Of a DNA stretch of 64,000 bases, positions 1 through 8,482 are shown piece after piece. The DNA comes from Sphingobium algorifonticola (GTDB taxonomy: Bacteria; Pseudomonadota; Alphaproteobacteria; Sphingomonadales; Sphingomonadaceae): positions 186,001 through 250,000 of the forward strand of contig NZ_RZUL01000001.1 in assembly GCF_004005485.1 (NCBI RefSeq), read 5' to 3'. A model generated the notes under the pieces. That model saw only the letters and a list, made by a program, of their open reading frames with translations, made no database searches and had not been told where the DNA came from. The number at the start of each line of letters is the position of its first letter. The first letter of the stretch is position 1. The position numbers and the translations under genes were made by a program.

Positions 1-1
1 G

Positions 2-85
2 TATCGGGCTGTGCTGGCGCAGCACATGGGGCTTGCCTTGTCCGATGCGCAGGTAGAGCATCTGTTTCACGGGATGCAATCCTGA
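2..85 (+). CDS. C-terminal end of an unidentified protein (cut by window edge)
   Basis: An open frame enters from the left edge and stops with TGA at 83-85, giving the last 27 residues of a protein (ending HLFHGMQS). It is followed 19 bases later by the next gene on the same strand, so it is probably the upstream member of a small transcription unit. The fragment is too short to assign a family. The frame has no internal stop and the next gene has its own ribosome site (GGGGAG at 90-95), which supports a true gene end here. Confidence 0.5.
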   Translation, partial: YRAVLAQHMGLALSDAQVEHLFHGMQS

Positions 86-104
86 CACAGGGGAGAAGAC
101 GGCT

Positions 105-599
105 ATGCGGCGATATCGGTTGACGGCCTTGCTGACGATGGCACTGGCGGGATGCAATGCGGAACCGGCGCCGCAACCAAAGCCGGAACCAGCACCAGTC
201 ATCCTGCAATCCGGCGCCTGGACATTCAAGCGGACGCAGACGGGCTACAACACGCCCACGACCACAGCAGAGGACTATGCCCGCATGGTCGGCAGCAACA
301 GCGAAGCGAAACTGTGCCTCAAGGTGGATACGGAAGGACGCCCGGACGCCGACGCGTTGGCGGGACGGGAAGGCACGGATTGCTCTTACACCGACGCCAG
401 TATTCGCAAGGGCCGCTTCATCGCTACCCTGGCCTGCAAGGCTGGGGCCGGCACATCCGAGTTGGTCGTGGAAGGCAATTACAAAGCCGACAGCCTAACC
501 CTGGGCGTGAGCATGACCCAGACCGTTGGCGGCAAAGCGGTTCTGCGCACGACGCACGACCTGTCAGGCAAGCGGACGGGGGATTGTGAAGCCGAGTGA
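105..599 (+). CDS. DUF3617-like lipoprotein
   Basis: A 164-residue exported protein. The first 18 residues form a short hydrophobic signal ending in a lipobox (LAGC, Cys17), so it should be lipid-anchored. A Pro-rich linker follows, then a beta-rich domain starting near ILQSGAWTF and holding a Cys pair typical of the DUF3617 family found in sphingomonads. The biochemical role of that family is unknown; it is a periplasmic or outer-membrane-facing protein. A GGGGAG ribosome site lies about 10 bases before the ATG. It converges on rdgB, with 54 bases between the stops. The family call is from memory of the domain pattern. Confidence 0.75.
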   Translation: MRRYRLTALLTMALAGCNAEPAPQPKPEPAPVILQSGAWTFKRTQTGYNTPTTTAEDYARMVGSNSEAKLCLKVDTEGRPDADALAGREGTDCSYTDASIRKGRFIATLACKAGAGTSELVVEGNYKADSLTLGVSMTQTVGGKAVLRTTHDLSGKRTGDCEAE

Positions 600-653
600 G
601 GATTGCTGCGCTGATGCGCTGACGATGGTCAGCAGAACAAGCGAAAACCTTGG

Positions 654-1295
654 CTAGAAAACCGCCGCCACAAGCTTCGCGAAGGCATCTGCCCGGTGGC
701 TCATCGCATGTTTCGCTTCGGGGTCCATTTCGCCGAAGCTGATCGCATGGCCGAGAGGCTGGAACATCGCGTCATAGCCAAAGCCATTGCCCCCGCGCGG
801 CGGCCAGACCAGCGTTCCATCGACGCGCCCCTCGAACGCCTCGACATGTCCGTCGGGCCATGCCAGCGCCAGTGCGCAGACGAAATGGGCGGAACGGCTG
901 GCGCCGGGCCCGGCGGCCTCGACTTTTTGCCAGACCGACGCCATCGCCAGATCGAAATCCTTGGCCGGTCCCGCCCATCGCGCCGAAAAGATGCCCGGAT
1001 CGCCCAGCAGCGCATCGACGCACAGGCCACTGTCGTCGGACAGGGCCGGCAACCCCGAAAGGTCCGCCGCCTGCATCGCCTTCAGTTCGGCATTGGCGAT
1101 GAAGGTGGTGCCGGTTTCCTCCGGCTCGGGCAGATCGAGGTCCGCCGCCGAAATCGGTTCAACGCCATAGGGACCAAGCAACGCCCGGATTTCCCGGACC
1201 TTGCCGGGATTGTGGCTGGCGATGACCAGCTTGCCGGGCAGCAGCTTGCGAATGGCCTGCGGGCCGTTGGGATCATCGGCGATAAAGTCACTCAC
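654..1295 (-). CDS. rdgB: XTP/dITP (non-canonical purine NTP) pyrophosphatase
   Basis: Hydrolyses ITP, dITP and XTP to monophosphates, clearing damaged purine nucleotides in the cytoplasm. The 213-residue protein has the family signatures: SHNPGK at 27-32 (substrate phosphate binding), DDSG at 87-90 with the catalytic Asp, GFGYD at 171-175 and SHR at 199-201. The length is normal for the family. The frame is open far upstream inside rph, but the proper start is GTG at 1295-1293, which overlaps the rph stop as GTGA (4 bases). rdgB is thus the second gene of an rph-rdgB operon and is translationally coupled to it. The pairing is common in alphaproteobacteria. Confidence 0.96.
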   Translation of the reverse strand: MSDFIADDPNGPQAIRKLLPGKLVIASHNPGKVREIRALLGPYGVEPISAADLDLPEPEETGTTFIANAELKAMQAADLSGLPALSDDSGLCVDALLGDPGIFSARWAGPAKDFDLAMASVWQKVEAAGPGASRSAHFVCALALAWPDGHVEAFEGRVDGTLVWPPRGGNGFGYDAMFQPLGHAISFGEMDPEAKHAMSHRADAFAKLVAAVF

Positions 1296-2020
1296 CGGCT
1301 GGTCGCCCCCGAAACAGCCGCGTCCTGCGCCTTGAAGATTTCGTTGCAACCTATCCGCGCAAGACGCAGTAAACGCAGCAGTTCCTCCTCGTCGAACGTC
1401 GCTCCTTCGGCTGTCGCCTGCACTTCGGCGAGCTTGCTGTCGCCGGTCAGAACGAAATTGGCGTCCGCCTCCGCGCTCGAATCTTCGATATAGTCGAGAT
1501 CGAGCACCGGCGTGCCCTTGTGGGTGCCGCAGCTGATCGCCGCGACCTTCTGTACGATCGGATCTTCCTTCAGCAGGCCCTTCGCCATCAGCCCGTCGAC
1601 CGCGATACGCAACGCCACCCATGCGCCGGAGATAGAGGCAGTGCGGGTGCCGCCGTCGGCCTGGATAACATCGCAATCGAGCGTGATCTGCCGCTCGCCC
1701 AGTTTCTTGAGATCGACCACAGCGCGCAAGGAACGACCGATAAGACGTTGGATTTCCTGTGTCCGACCCGACTGCTTGCCCTTGGCCGCTTCCCGCGATC
1801 CGCGCGTATGCGTGGCCCGTGGCAACATGCCATATTCCGCCGTCACCCAGCCTTCGCCCTTGCCGCGCAGGAAGGGCGGCACCTTCTCCTCGACCGAGGC
1901 CGTGCACAGCACGCGGGTATTGCCGAAACTGACGAGGCAGGCCCCTTCGGCATGGATTGTGAAGGCAGGCTCCATGGTAATGGCCCGCATCTGATCGGGG
2001 GTGCGGCCGGATGGGCGCAT
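1292..2020 (-). CDS. rph: Ribonuclease PH
   Basis: A 3'-to-5' phosphorolytic exoribonuclease that trims the 3' ends of tRNA precursors. The 242-residue protein matches the usual 238-240. It shows [16 protein letters not shown] at 84-99, the [16 protein letters not shown] block at 115-130, and acidic residues D180 and D186 in the catalytic region. The frame stays open to 2176, but the start is ATG at 2020, preceded by a GAGGAG ribosome site and followed by the classic N-terminus RPSGRTPDQ. First gene of the rph-rdgB operon, divergent from the DUF6438 lipoprotein gene across 154 bases that must hold both promoters. Confidence 0.97.
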   Translation of the reverse strand: MRPSGRTPDQMRAITMEPAFTIHAEGACLVSFGNTRVLCTASVEEKVPPFLRGKGEGWVTAEYGMLPRATHTRGSREAAKGKQSGRTQEIQRLIGRSLRAVVDLKKLGERQITLDCDVIQADGGTRTASISGAWVALRIAVDGLMAKGLLKEDPIVQKVAAISCGTHKGTPVLDLDYIEDSSAEADANFVLTGDSKLAEVQATAEGATFDEEELLRLLRLARIGCNEIFKAQDAAVSGATSR

Positions 2021-2174
2021 GAACAAAGACTCCTCAAAAAGCGTTGACGCGGGGCTTAGCGTCAGGCGTTGCTGCTGACCAGCATGGTGAACAGAAAAGT
2101 GCACCACGCGACCAAAAGACGCTAGAGGGGTGGCAAGGGCGGCGATCCGGCGCCGGACATGACGAGAGGCAGGC

Positions 2175-2705
2175 ATGCAGGGATTTCAGGCGGCATTCAT
2201 CATCATGACGCTGACGGGCGCGCTGGCGGGGTGCGCCACCACGCCAGCACCGTCGCCAGTGGCCATGCAGGGTGAAACCATCCGTTTCGCTGCCGGGCGC
2301 TGCATGGGTGCGTGCCCCGTCTACAGCGTGACCGTGGAACCGGATGGATCGGGTGTCCTCGTTCCGGAAAAGCATACGTCGGTTCCCGGCGAGACCCGCT
2401 TCACGGTGACGCCGCAGCAATATCGCCGACTGCGCGACAGCCTGGCACCCTTCCGGCCTGCGACAGGCACGGAAAAGCGGATCGGGGCGGGCGATGCCGA
2501 TTGCCGCCGCATGGCAACCGACATGCCGTCCTATCAGATTCGCTGGACATGGCGCGATCAGCCACGCACCCAGATCGACTATTATGGCGGTTGCCACGAT
2601 CCGCAAAATGCGCGGCTGCGCGCCGCCATTGCCGCCGTTCCACGGATGCTCGATATCGAACCGATGATAACCCCGGGCAGCAATACAGGGAAAGCGCGAT
2701 CATGA
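2175..2705 (+). CDS. DUF6438-type lipoprotein
   Basis: A 176-residue exported protein. The N-terminus has a hydrophobic segment ending in a lipobox (LAGC, Cys19). The mature part begins with [14 protein letters not shown] near residue 40, the cysteine motif typical of DUF6438 domain proteins, and carries two more Cys residues (in DADCRR and GGCHD), so two disulfides are plausible. Its function is not known. The stop overlaps the next small membrane gene as ATGA, so the two are coupled. The pair sits between rph and hrcA, which are often close neighbours in related genomes. Confidence 0.75.
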   Translation: MQGFQAAFIIMTLTGALAGCATTPAPSPVAMQGETIRFAAGRCMGACPVYSVTVEPDGSGVLVPEKHTSVPGETRFTVTPQQYRRLRDSLAPFRPATGTEKRIGAGDADCRRMATDMPSYQIRWTWRDQPRTQIDYYGGCHDPQNARLRAAIAAVPRMLDIEPMITPGSNTGKARS

Positions 2706-2911
2706 AGCCGACGATCCTGCCCCGCCTGCTGCGCGTCTTTGGCATGGCGTTCCTGCTGATGGGTCTGCTGTGGGTCGGCCAGGGAACCGGCTATGTGAAA
2801 TGGCCTGCGGAAAGCTTCATGATCGACATGCGCCCCTGGGCATGGCGGGGCGCAGGGCTGGCCGGGCTGGGCGCGGCCATGCTGGCGCTTTCGGCGCGGC
2901 TGGGGCGATAG
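2702..2911 (+). CDS. Small two-helix membrane protein
   Basis: A 69-residue protein whose ATG overlaps the DUF6438 stop by four bases (ATGA). It has two predicted membrane helices: roughly residues 10-26 (FGMAFLLMGLLWVGQG) and 47-65 (AGLAGLGAAMLALSARL), joined by a loop with several Trp residues. I do not recognise a family. The coupling suggests it works with the DUF6438 lipoprotein at the envelope. Codon use (GC at third positions) looks like its neighbours. Confidence 0.7.
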   Translation: MKPTILPRLLRVFGMAFLLMGLLWVGQGTGYVKWPAESFMIDMRPWAWRGAGLAGLGAAMLALSARLGR

Positions 2912-2913
2912 CA

Positions 2914-2942
2914 TTGAGCGACAGCCCGATGCAGCTTACATA
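2914..2942 (+). promoter_or_regulatory. Possible promoter of hrcA-grpE
   Basis: TTGAGC at 2914-2919 and TACATA at 2937-2942 are separated by 17 bases, a reasonable housekeeping sigma promoter in the 37-base gap before hrcA. Transcription would start near 2949, at or next to the hrcA ATG, which would make the message leaderless or nearly so. This is inferred from pattern only. Confidence 0.35.
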
Positions 2943-2948
2943 AGGGCG

Positions 2949-3992
2949 ATGACGACTGCTCCCATCACCGAAATGACGGACCGCGCGCGCGATGTCTTTC
3001 GCCTGGTCGTGGAAAATTATCTCGGCACCGGAACGCCCGTCGCGAGCCGGACCATAGCCCGGCTGGCGACGCTGAACCTCTCGCCCGCCTCCATCCGCAA
3101 TGTGATGCAGGACTTGGAGGAAATGGGCCTGCTCGCCGCGCCCCACACGTCCGCCGGGCGGATGCCGACCGAAACGGGGCTGCGTCTGTTCGTCGACGGT
3201 ATGATGCAGGCAGCCGAGCCGTCGCCGGAGGAACGCCGCGCCATCGAGATGCAGGTGACCGAAGGCGGGCCGATCGAGGATGCTCTGTCCGCCGCCACGC
3301 TGGCCCTTTCGGGCCTGTCCGCCTGTGCCGGTATCGTCATGGTGCCAAAACGCGAGCCAGTTCTGCGCCAGTTCGGCTTCGTCGCGCTGAACGAGGGACA
3401 GGCGCTGGCGATCCTGGTGGCGCAGGACGGTACGGTGGAAAATCGGGTGCTTGACCTACCGCCGGGCGTGACACCCTCCATGCTGACTGAAGCGGCCAAC
3501 TATCTCTCCAACCGGCTGTCGGGCCTGACGCTGCGTCAGGCGCAGGACCGGCTGGCGCACGAACTGGCGGCGGACCGCCGGGCGCTGGACGGCGCGGCGC
3601 GCGAACTCGTCGATCGGGGTCTTGCCATCTGGTCCACCGACATCAGCGACCGCCCGGTGCTGATCGTGCGGGGACAGGCGAACCTGATCGATGACAATGC
3701 TTCTGCCGATCTGGAACGGGTGCGGCAATTGCTGGACGAGCTGGAAGGCAAGCAGGAAATATCGCGCCTGCTCGAAAGCGCGCTGGCAGGCAGCGCGACC
3801 AAAATCTTCATCGGATCGGAAAACAAGCTCTTTTCCCTGTCCGGTTCTTCGGTCATAGCCGCGCCCTATCGCGCGGGCGATGGCCGTGTCGTCGGCGTGG
3901 TCGGGGTGATCGGCCCTACCCGCTTGAACTATGCGCGCGTGATACCCATGGTGGATTTCACGGCACAGACCCTGTCGAGATTGATGAGATGA
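2949..3992 (+). CDS. hrcA: Heat-inducible transcription repressor HrcA
   Basis: Represses groESL, and often other chaperone genes, by binding the CIRCE inverted repeat; GroEL keeps it active. The 347-residue protein has an N-terminal winged-helix region (RDVFRLVVENYLGTGTPVAS, then SPASIRNVMQDLEEMGLL) and the conserved HTSAGRMPTETGLRLFVD stretch. The C-terminal half is the GAF-like and inserted dimerisation domain, ending MVDFTAQTLSRLM. Its stop overlaps the grpE start as ATGA. A CIRCE operator is present in this window before groES (53836-53862), but none is seen before hrcA itself. Only a weak GGG lies close to the ATG, so a start at Met9 (2973) is possible. Confidence 0.96.
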   Translation: MTTAPITEMTDRARDVFRLVVENYLGTGTPVASRTIARLATLNLSPASIRNVMQDLEEMGLLAAPHTSAGRMPTETGLRLFVDGMMQAAEPSPEERRAIEMQVTEGGPIEDALSAATLALSGLSACAGIVMVPKREPVLRQFGFVALNEGQALAILVAQDGTVENRVLDLPPGVTPSMLTEAANYLSNRLSGLTLRQAQDRLAHELAADRRALDGAARELVDRGLAIWSTDISDRPVLIVRGQANLIDDNASADLERVRQLLDELEGKQEISRLLESALAGSATKIFIGSENKLFSLSGSSVIAAPYRAGDGRVVGVVGVIGPTRLNYARVIPMVDFTAQTLSRLMR

Positions 3993-4561
3993 GCGAGACT
4001 GATACCGAACGCATGATGGACGAAAACAGCAACGATACTGCCGCCGATGCCGCGCCGGTCATGACCGAAACAGGCGAGAGCGCGCCGAGCGATTCGCGCA
4101 TCGCCGCGCTGGAGGAAGAACTGGCGGTCGCACGGCAGGACGTGCTCTATGCCCACGCCGAAACACAGAATGTGCGACGTCGGCTGGAAAAGGAACTGGT
4201 CGACGCGCGTGCCTATGCCGCGACCGGCTTTGCGCGCGACATGCTGACGATCGCCGATAATCTGGCGCGGGCGCTCGCGGCGATTCCGGCGGAGTTGCGG
4301 GAGGACGAGAAGATGAAGGGGCTGGTCGTCGGCCTTGAAGCGACCGGCCGCGAACTGGACAGCGTGTTCCGCAAGAACGGCATCGAGAAGATCGAGGCGA
4401 TGGGCCAGCCGCTCGATCCCAATCTGCATCAGGCCATGGTCGAAATCCCGTCTGCCGATGCCGCACCCGGCACGGTCGTGCAGGAAATGCAGGCGGGATA
4501 CCGGATCAAGGACCGGCTGCTGCGGCCAGCGTTCGTGGGAGTGGCCAAGGCGGTGGAGTAA
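3989..4561 (+). CDS. grpE: Nucleotide exchange factor GrpE
   Basis: Co-chaperone that drives ADP release from DnaK. The 190-residue protein has an acidic, disordered N-terminus (about 1-35), a long coiled-coil helix (ALEEELAVARQDVLYAHAETQNVRRRLEKEL, cited in part), and the C-terminal beta wing with the signature region PNLHQAMVEIP and GTVVQEMQAGYRIKDRLLRPAFV. The start overlaps the hrcA stop by four bases, so hrcA and grpE are translationally coupled. A hairpin followed by T residues at 4591-4624 ends the operon. dnaK is not in the window. Confidence 0.97.
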   Translation: MSETDTERMMDENSNDTAADAAPVMTETGESAPSDSRIAALEEELAVARQDVLYAHAETQNVRRRLEKELVDARAYAATGFARDMLTIADNLARALAAIPAELREDEKMKGLVVGLEATGRELDSVFRKNGIEKIEAMGQPLDPNLHQAMVEIPSADAAPGTVVQEMQAGYRIKDRLLRPAFVGVAKAVE

Positions 4562-4590
4562 GCCTGCCCTGATTTGCACGAGACAGGCAG

Positions 4591-4624
4591 ACGGCGGTGA
4601 TCCAGGGGATCGCCGCCGTTTTCA
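4591..4624 (+). terminator. Rho-independent terminator after grpE
   Basis: A 13-base stem (4591-4603 with 4607-4619, one G-T wobble), a 3-base loop and TTTT lie 30 bases after the grpE stop. It closes the hrcA-grpE unit. Confidence 0.75.
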
Positions 4625-4631
4625 TATCGCC

Positions 4632-4770
4632 ATCGCCCCGACGAAGGCTGGGGTGACGATGAGGAAAATTGAGACCCGTTGAGCAGGTGTATTCCGTTCC
4701 CCTGCGCAAGCAAGGGTCCAGGGCCACAAGCGATAGCATCCCGATCCTTGGACCCCTGCTTGCGCAGGGA
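4632..4770. repeat. Two intergenic palindromic repeats
   Basis: The 321-base gap between grpE and the PadR gene holds a short palindrome at 4632-4660 (CGCCCCGACGAAGGCTGGGG type) and a larger inverted repeat whose arms are 4698-4720 and 4749-4770 (CCTGCGCAAGCA against TGCTTGCGCAGG), with one unpaired base. Both look like the short hairpin repeats found between other genes in this window. No gene is visible in the gap. Confidence 0.7.
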
Positions 4771-4817
4771 AACCATGTATGACCGGGCCGACGGGCGCCA
4801 TCAACGAATTATTTCAC

Positions 4818-4855
4818 GATATATCTTGACTGTTTTTCTTTCAGATATATCTTGA
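4818..4855. promoter_or_regulatory. Repeated palindromic operator before the PadR gene
   Basis: GATATATCTTGA occurs twice, at 4818-4829 and 4844-4855, with 26 bases between equivalent positions. The second copy contains the perfect palindrome AGATATATCT (4843-4852). Repeated palindromes about 30-65 bases before a PadR-family gene are best read as its autoregulatory binding sites; the exact site for this protein is inferred. Confidence 0.6.
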
Positions 4856-4882
4856 GTGCATCGAAACGCTCTTTAAGGAACC

Positions 4883-5497
4883 ATGATGCGATTCTCTACA
4901 CTCCATTCCCTTCGTACCGCGCGCGGTGGCCCCATGGCCGCCTCCGGGGGACGCTCTTCTTTCGGCGGCGGTCGGCCAGGTGGCCGCTTCGGCGGGCGCG
5001 ACGACGGCAACCCGATGGGTCATCGCGGCGGGCGCCGTCGCCTCTTTGACGCAGGCGAACTCAAACTCATTCTCCTGCATCTGATCGCCGAAAGCCCGCG
5101 CCACGGCTATGACTTGATCCGCGCGATCGAGGGCCTGTCCAACGGTGCCTACGCCCCCAGCCCCGGCGTCGTCTACCCGATGCTCACCCTGCTCGCCGAC
5201 ATGGAAATGATCGTCGAGCAGCCGGGCGAAAGCGCGCGCAAGCTGTTCGGCATCACCGATGCCGGTATCACGCTGCTGGAGGAAAAGCGCAACGAGACGC
5301 TCGATGCGCTCGGGCGGCTCGATATGCTCGCCAAGCGCGCCGAACGCACCGACGGCGCACCGATCCGCCGGGCAATGGACAATCTGAAAATGGCTTTGCA
5401 CAACCGGCTGAGCAGTGATGCGGCGGACGCAGACACGATATTGAACGTGGCGGCGCTGATCGATGAAGCCGCCAGCAAGATCGAAAGGCTGAAATAA
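4883..5497 (+). CDS. PadR-family transcriptional regulator (YqjI-like)
   Basis: A 204-residue DNA-binding protein. Residues 1-52 are a Gly/Arg-rich extension; the PadR winged helix follows (ELKLILLHLIAESPRHGYDL at 59-78, then the SPGVVYPML wing), and a C-terminal helical dimerisation arm ends the protein. The helix signature with RHGYDLIRAIE is close to YqjI, the nickel-responsive PadR protein of E. coli. YqjI's N-terminal extension is His/Cys-rich, while here it has almost no His or Cys, so metal sensing cannot be assumed. A TAAGGA ribosome site favours ATG at 4883 or 4886. Its stop overlaps the DUF2218 start (TAATG). Two palindromic boxes upstream suggest autoregulation. Confidence 0.88.
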   Translation: MMRFSTLHSLRTARGGPMAASGGRSSFGGGRPGGRFGGRDDGNPMGHRGGRRRLFDAGELKLILLHLIAESPRHGYDLIRAIEGLSNGAYAPSPGVVYPMLTLLADMEMIVEQPGESARKLFGITDAGITLLEEKRNETLDALGRLDMLAKRAERTDGAPIRRAMDNLKMALHNRLSSDAADADTILNVAALIDEAASKIERLK

Positions 5498-5778
5498 TGG
5501 CCAGCAGCAGCGCCACCGTGCCGACCGAAAGCGGCAGCAAATATCTCCAGCAACTCTGCAAGCACTGGAGCCACAAGCTGACGGTCGAGTTCACTGCCGA
5601 GAAAGGCACCGTCACTTTCCCCAATGCCGTCGCGACGATGACGGCCCAGCCCGACAGTCTGCTGGTCACGATCGAGGCGGAGGACGCCGAAACCGTGGAG
5701 CGAATGAAAGGCGTGGTCGCCAACCATCTCGACCGCTTCGCCTTCCGCGAAGCGCCGCTGCCGTTCGACTGGACATGA
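5497..5778 (+). CDS. DUF2218 domain protein
   Basis: A 93-residue protein covering the full DUF2218 domain: KYLQQLCKHWSHKLTVEF at the start and a C-terminal FREAPLPFDW. In other bacteria DUF2218 proteins are found beside, or fused to, siderophore-interacting or ferric-reductase proteins and PadR regulators, so a link to metal or siderophore handling is likely but unproven. The start overlaps the PadR stop by one base (TAATG), so the two genes are coupled. No siderophore reductase gene is adjacent here. Confidence 0.85.
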   Translation: MASSSATVPTESGSKYLQQLCKHWSHKLTVEFTAEKGTVTFPNAVATMTAQPDSLLVTIEAEDAETVERMKGVVANHLDRFAFREAPLPFDWT

Positions 5779-5788
5779 GGGCAGGCTG

Positions 5789-6382
5789 CTATTTCTCCGC
5801 CCCGTAGATCGTCCTTCCATAGACGTTGCCGGGCGGGGAATAGCGGCACACCAGATAGTCGTCGCGGTCGTTCGATGCGACCGCGCAACCGATCGCTGTC
5901 GTGTTGTGCCAGACCATTTGCGTGTAATGGCCGACGTCGCGCCAGTCGCCGGTGCTGCTGAAATCAGGGACGGGGCGCGCACGGTAATAGCGTTTCTCGC
6001 GCGTCCACGCCTCGCTCATTTCTTCGTAGGTGAAGGCACCGCGCGACCCCATCCACAGATTTTCGCCCTGCGGCGTCGGACGGCTGGCTTTCGCGCTGTG
6101 CTGAAACCGGCGCAGGCGCGCAAGTTCCCGCGCATAGACCAGCGCCTGCGCGGCGAGAGTGGCGTCCCATGTCACCGGGGCCATGCCGATGGCCACGCGT
6201 TCCTCATTGTGCACATCCAGCATCACGGCCCGCAACAGGCGTTCGCCGCGCGGGCGCGCACGCTCCGGCTCTTTCCAGACCGAACGGATATTGGATTGCC
6301 GCCGCGTCTGCGCCCCCGCCATGCTCGGCACGACAGCAGGCACCATCGCAAGCCCGAGTAGCCACCACCCCAAAATCCGCAT
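5789..6382 (-). CDS. Secreted CAP (SCP/PR-1) domain protein
   Basis: A 197-residue exported protein with a signal peptide of about 24 residues ending AGAQ, a basic linker, then a CAP domain (about 50-195). Visible family features are LDVHNEERVAIGMAPVTWD, the GENLWMG block, and the signature GHYTQMVWHNTTAIGCA with the conserved His. CAP proteins are extracytoplasmic; their bacterial roles are varied and mostly unknown. It converges on the DUF2218 gene with a 10-base gap and is divergent from hemW with only 12 bases between starts, so the two promoters must lie within each other's coding sequence. Confidence 0.9.
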   Translation of the reverse strand: MRILGWWLLGLAMVPAVVPSMAGAQTRRQSNIRSVWKEPERARPRGERLLRAVMLDVHNEERVAIGMAPVTWDATLAAQALVYARELARLRRFQHSAKASRPTPQGENLWMGSRGAFTYEEMSEAWTREKRYYRARPVPDFSSTGDWRDVGHYTQMVWHNTTAIGCAVASNDRDDYLVCRYSPPGNVYGRTIYGAEK

Positions 6383-6394
6383 AGAGACCCTCTT

Positions 6395-7573
6395 ATGTCG
6401 TCTCCTTCTGCCGCGCTGACCCTGAACAACAGCCTAACCGCCGATCTGGCGCTGTATATCCACTGGCCGTTCTGCGTTTCCAAATGCCCCTATTGCGACT
6501 TCAACAGCCATGTGCGCGAACATATCGACGAGGCCGCATGGCAGGCGGCCCTACTGGCGGATATGGCGCATGAAGCCGCCGTCACGCCGACGCGCCGGCT
6601 GGGTTCGATGTTCTTCGGCGGCGGCACGCCTTCGCTGATGCCGCCGCGCATTGCAGCCGCGCTGATCGCCGGTGCGGCACGACAGTGGGAGTTCGCCCCC
6701 GACATCGAGATCACGCTGGAAGCCAATCCCAGTTCGGTCGAGGCGGCGCGTTTTGCGGATCTGGCGGCAGCGGGTGTCAACCGTGTCTCGCTGGGTTTGC
6801 AGGCGCTGGACGATGCCGCCCTGCGCTTTCTGGGCCGTGCCCACGACGTAAGCGAAGGGCTTGCGGCGCTCGACATGGCGCAGGCGGTGTTCGACCGGGT
6901 GACGTTTGACCTCATCTATGCCCTCCCTGGTCAAAGCGCGGCACACTGGGAATCGGAACTGGCGCAGGCGCTTCGCTTCGGCACCGGGCATCTTTCGCTC
7001 TATCAACTGACGATCGAACCCGGCACCCGTTTTGAAACTCTGGTGCGACAGGGCCATTTCACACCCGCCGATCCCGATCACGGCGCAACCCTCTATGAAG
7101 TGACGCAGGCGATGACGGGCGCGGCCGGCCTGCCCGCTTATGAGATCAGCAACCATGCTCAGCCAGGCCAGGAAAGCCGCCATAATCTGACCTACTGGCG
7201 CTATGGCGACTATGTGGGGATCGGTCCGGGTGCACATGGACGGCGCCGCGGAATGGCCACCCAGCGTCACCGCAAACCGGAAAACTGGATGGATGCCGTG
7301 GGGCGCAACGGCCACGGGCTGAAAAGCGAGGAAGCCTTGTCGCCGCGCGATCGTGCGACAGAGGCGCTGCTGATGGGCCTGCGCTTGCGCGAAGGCGTCG
7401 ATCTGGCCGCCATTGCCGCTTTGTCCGGCGTGACACATGGGGCACTCGTGGATGATGCTGCGATAGCGCGGCTATCGGCGATGGGCTTCATCGCGGTGGA
7501 GGGATCGCAATTGCGGGTGTTGCCAACCGGCATGCTGCTGCTCGATGCCATCCTGCCGCAGATCATGCTATAG
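6395..7573 (+). CDS. hemW: Radical SAM heme chaperone HemW
   Basis: Binds heme and delivers it to membrane heme enzymes; formerly called oxygen-independent coproporphyrinogen oxidase-like (HemN-like). The 392-residue protein carries the radical SAM CxxxCxxC at Cys27, Cys31 and Cys34 (WPFCVSKCPYCDFNSH), GGGTPSLM for SAM binding, and the HemN C-terminal domain. The fourth Cys that marks true HemN coproporphyrinogen dehydrogenase (CxxxCxxCxC) is replaced by Phe-Asn, which supports HemW. In many relatives hemW follows rdgB directly; here it is 4 kb away on the other strand. Confidence 0.94.
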   Translation: MSSPSAALTLNNSLTADLALYIHWPFCVSKCPYCDFNSHVREHIDEAAWQAALLADMAHEAAVTPTRRLGSMFFGGGTPSLMPPRIAAALIAGAARQWEFAPDIEITLEANPSSVEAARFADLAAAGVNRVSLGLQALDDAALRFLGRAHDVSEGLAALDMAQAVFDRVTFDLIYALPGQSAAHWESELAQALRFGTGHLSLYQLTIEPGTRFETLVRQGHFTPADPDHGATLYEVTQAMTGAAGLPAYEISNHAQPGQESRHNLTYWRYGDYVGIGPGAHGRRRGMATQRHRKPENWMDAVGRNGHGLKSEEALSPRDRATEALLMGLRLREGVDLAAIAALSGVTHGALVDDAAIARLSAMGFIAVEGSQLRVLPTGMLLLDAILPQIML

Positions 7574-7582
7574 CGGCCGGGC

Positions 7583-8482
7583 ATGACCGCTGCCCAATCC
7601 CTGATCGAAGACTGGCGGGCGTATCTGGCGCAGGACCGGCGACGGTCGGTACATACGATACGCGCCTATGTCGCCACGGCCGAGCGGCTGGTGGCTTTCC
7701 TTGTGGCGCATGAAGGTGCCGCCGTCACCCGCGATGCGCTGACGCGGCTGACGTCGGCCGATATTCGCAGTTTCCTGGCGCAGCGCCGTGGCACCGACGG
7801 AATCGGCAATCTCACCACCGCGCGCGACCTGTCGGCCATCCGCGGGTTCCTGCGCTTTGTCGGCGGCGCGGATGCGATGGTGCCGGTGCTGAAAGGGCCA
7901 CGGGTGAAGCGTGGTGTCCCTCGCCCTGTCAATCCCGACGATGTGGTTGCTCTGGCGCAGACGGTGGCCGATGACGCGCGCGAAGGGTGGATTGGCGCGC
8001 GCGACTGGGCGGTGCTGTTGCTGCTCTACGGCGCAGGGCTGCGCATCGGCGAGGCGATGGCGCTCACCGGCGATGTCTTGCCACTGCAGCCGACACTGCG
8101 CGTAACGGGCAAGCGCAACAAGACCCGGATCGTTCCGCTCCTGCCGCAGGTGCGCGAGGCTATCGACGCTTATCTGGCGCTATGCCCCTATCCTGCAATG
8201 CCGGGCGAAGCCTTGTTTCGCGGCGCGCGCGGCGGGCCGCTATCGCCCGCGTTGATCCGTCGCGCCGTGCAGAATGCGCGCGGCCAGCTGGGCCTGTCAG
8301 CGCGCACCACGCCCCATGCTCTACGCCACAGCTTCGCGACGCATCTGCTCGGCCGCGGTGCGGACTTGCGCGCGCTTCAGGAACTTCTCGGCCATGCCAG
8401 CCTGTCCTCGACGCAGGTTTACACGCAGGTCGATGCGGCCCATCTGCTTGACGTCTATCGCAATGCGCATCCCCGCGCCTAA
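7583..8482 (+). CDS. xerC: Tyrosine recombinase XerC
   Basis: Site-specific recombinase that with XerD resolves chromosome dimers at dif. The 299-residue length and N-terminal SAM-like core-binding domain (about 6-95) fit the Xer family. Catalytic residues are visible: R154 (GAGLRIGE), K177/K179 region, H245 and R248 (HALRHSFATHLL), H271 (LGHASLS) and nucleophile Y280. It starts 10 bases after the hemW stop on the same strand. No phage or integron genes adjoin it, so it is the chromosomal Xer protein; XerC rather than XerD is a judgement from overall sequence. It converges with dedA, the stops overlapping by four bases. Confidence 0.92.
   Translation: MTAAQSLIEDWRAYLAQDRRRSVHTIRAYVATAERLVAFLVAHEGAAVTRDALTRLTSADIRSFLAQRRGTDGIGNLTTARDLSAIRGFLRFVGGADAMVPVLKGPRVKRGVPRPVNPDDVVALAQTVADDAREGWIGARDWAVLLLLYGAGLRIGEAMALTGDVLPLQPTLRVTGKRNKTRIVPLLPQVREAIDAYLALCPYPAMPGEALFRGARGGPLSPALIRRAVQNARGQLGLSARTTPHALRHSFATHLLGRGADLRALQELLGHASLSSTQVYTQVDAAHLLDVYRNAHPRA

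Noticed and set aside
7583..8482. Tyrosine recombinase as a sign of a mobile element
   Set aside because: Length and motifs fit chromosomal XerC, it follows hemW closely, and no attachment site, tRNA or phage gene adjoins.
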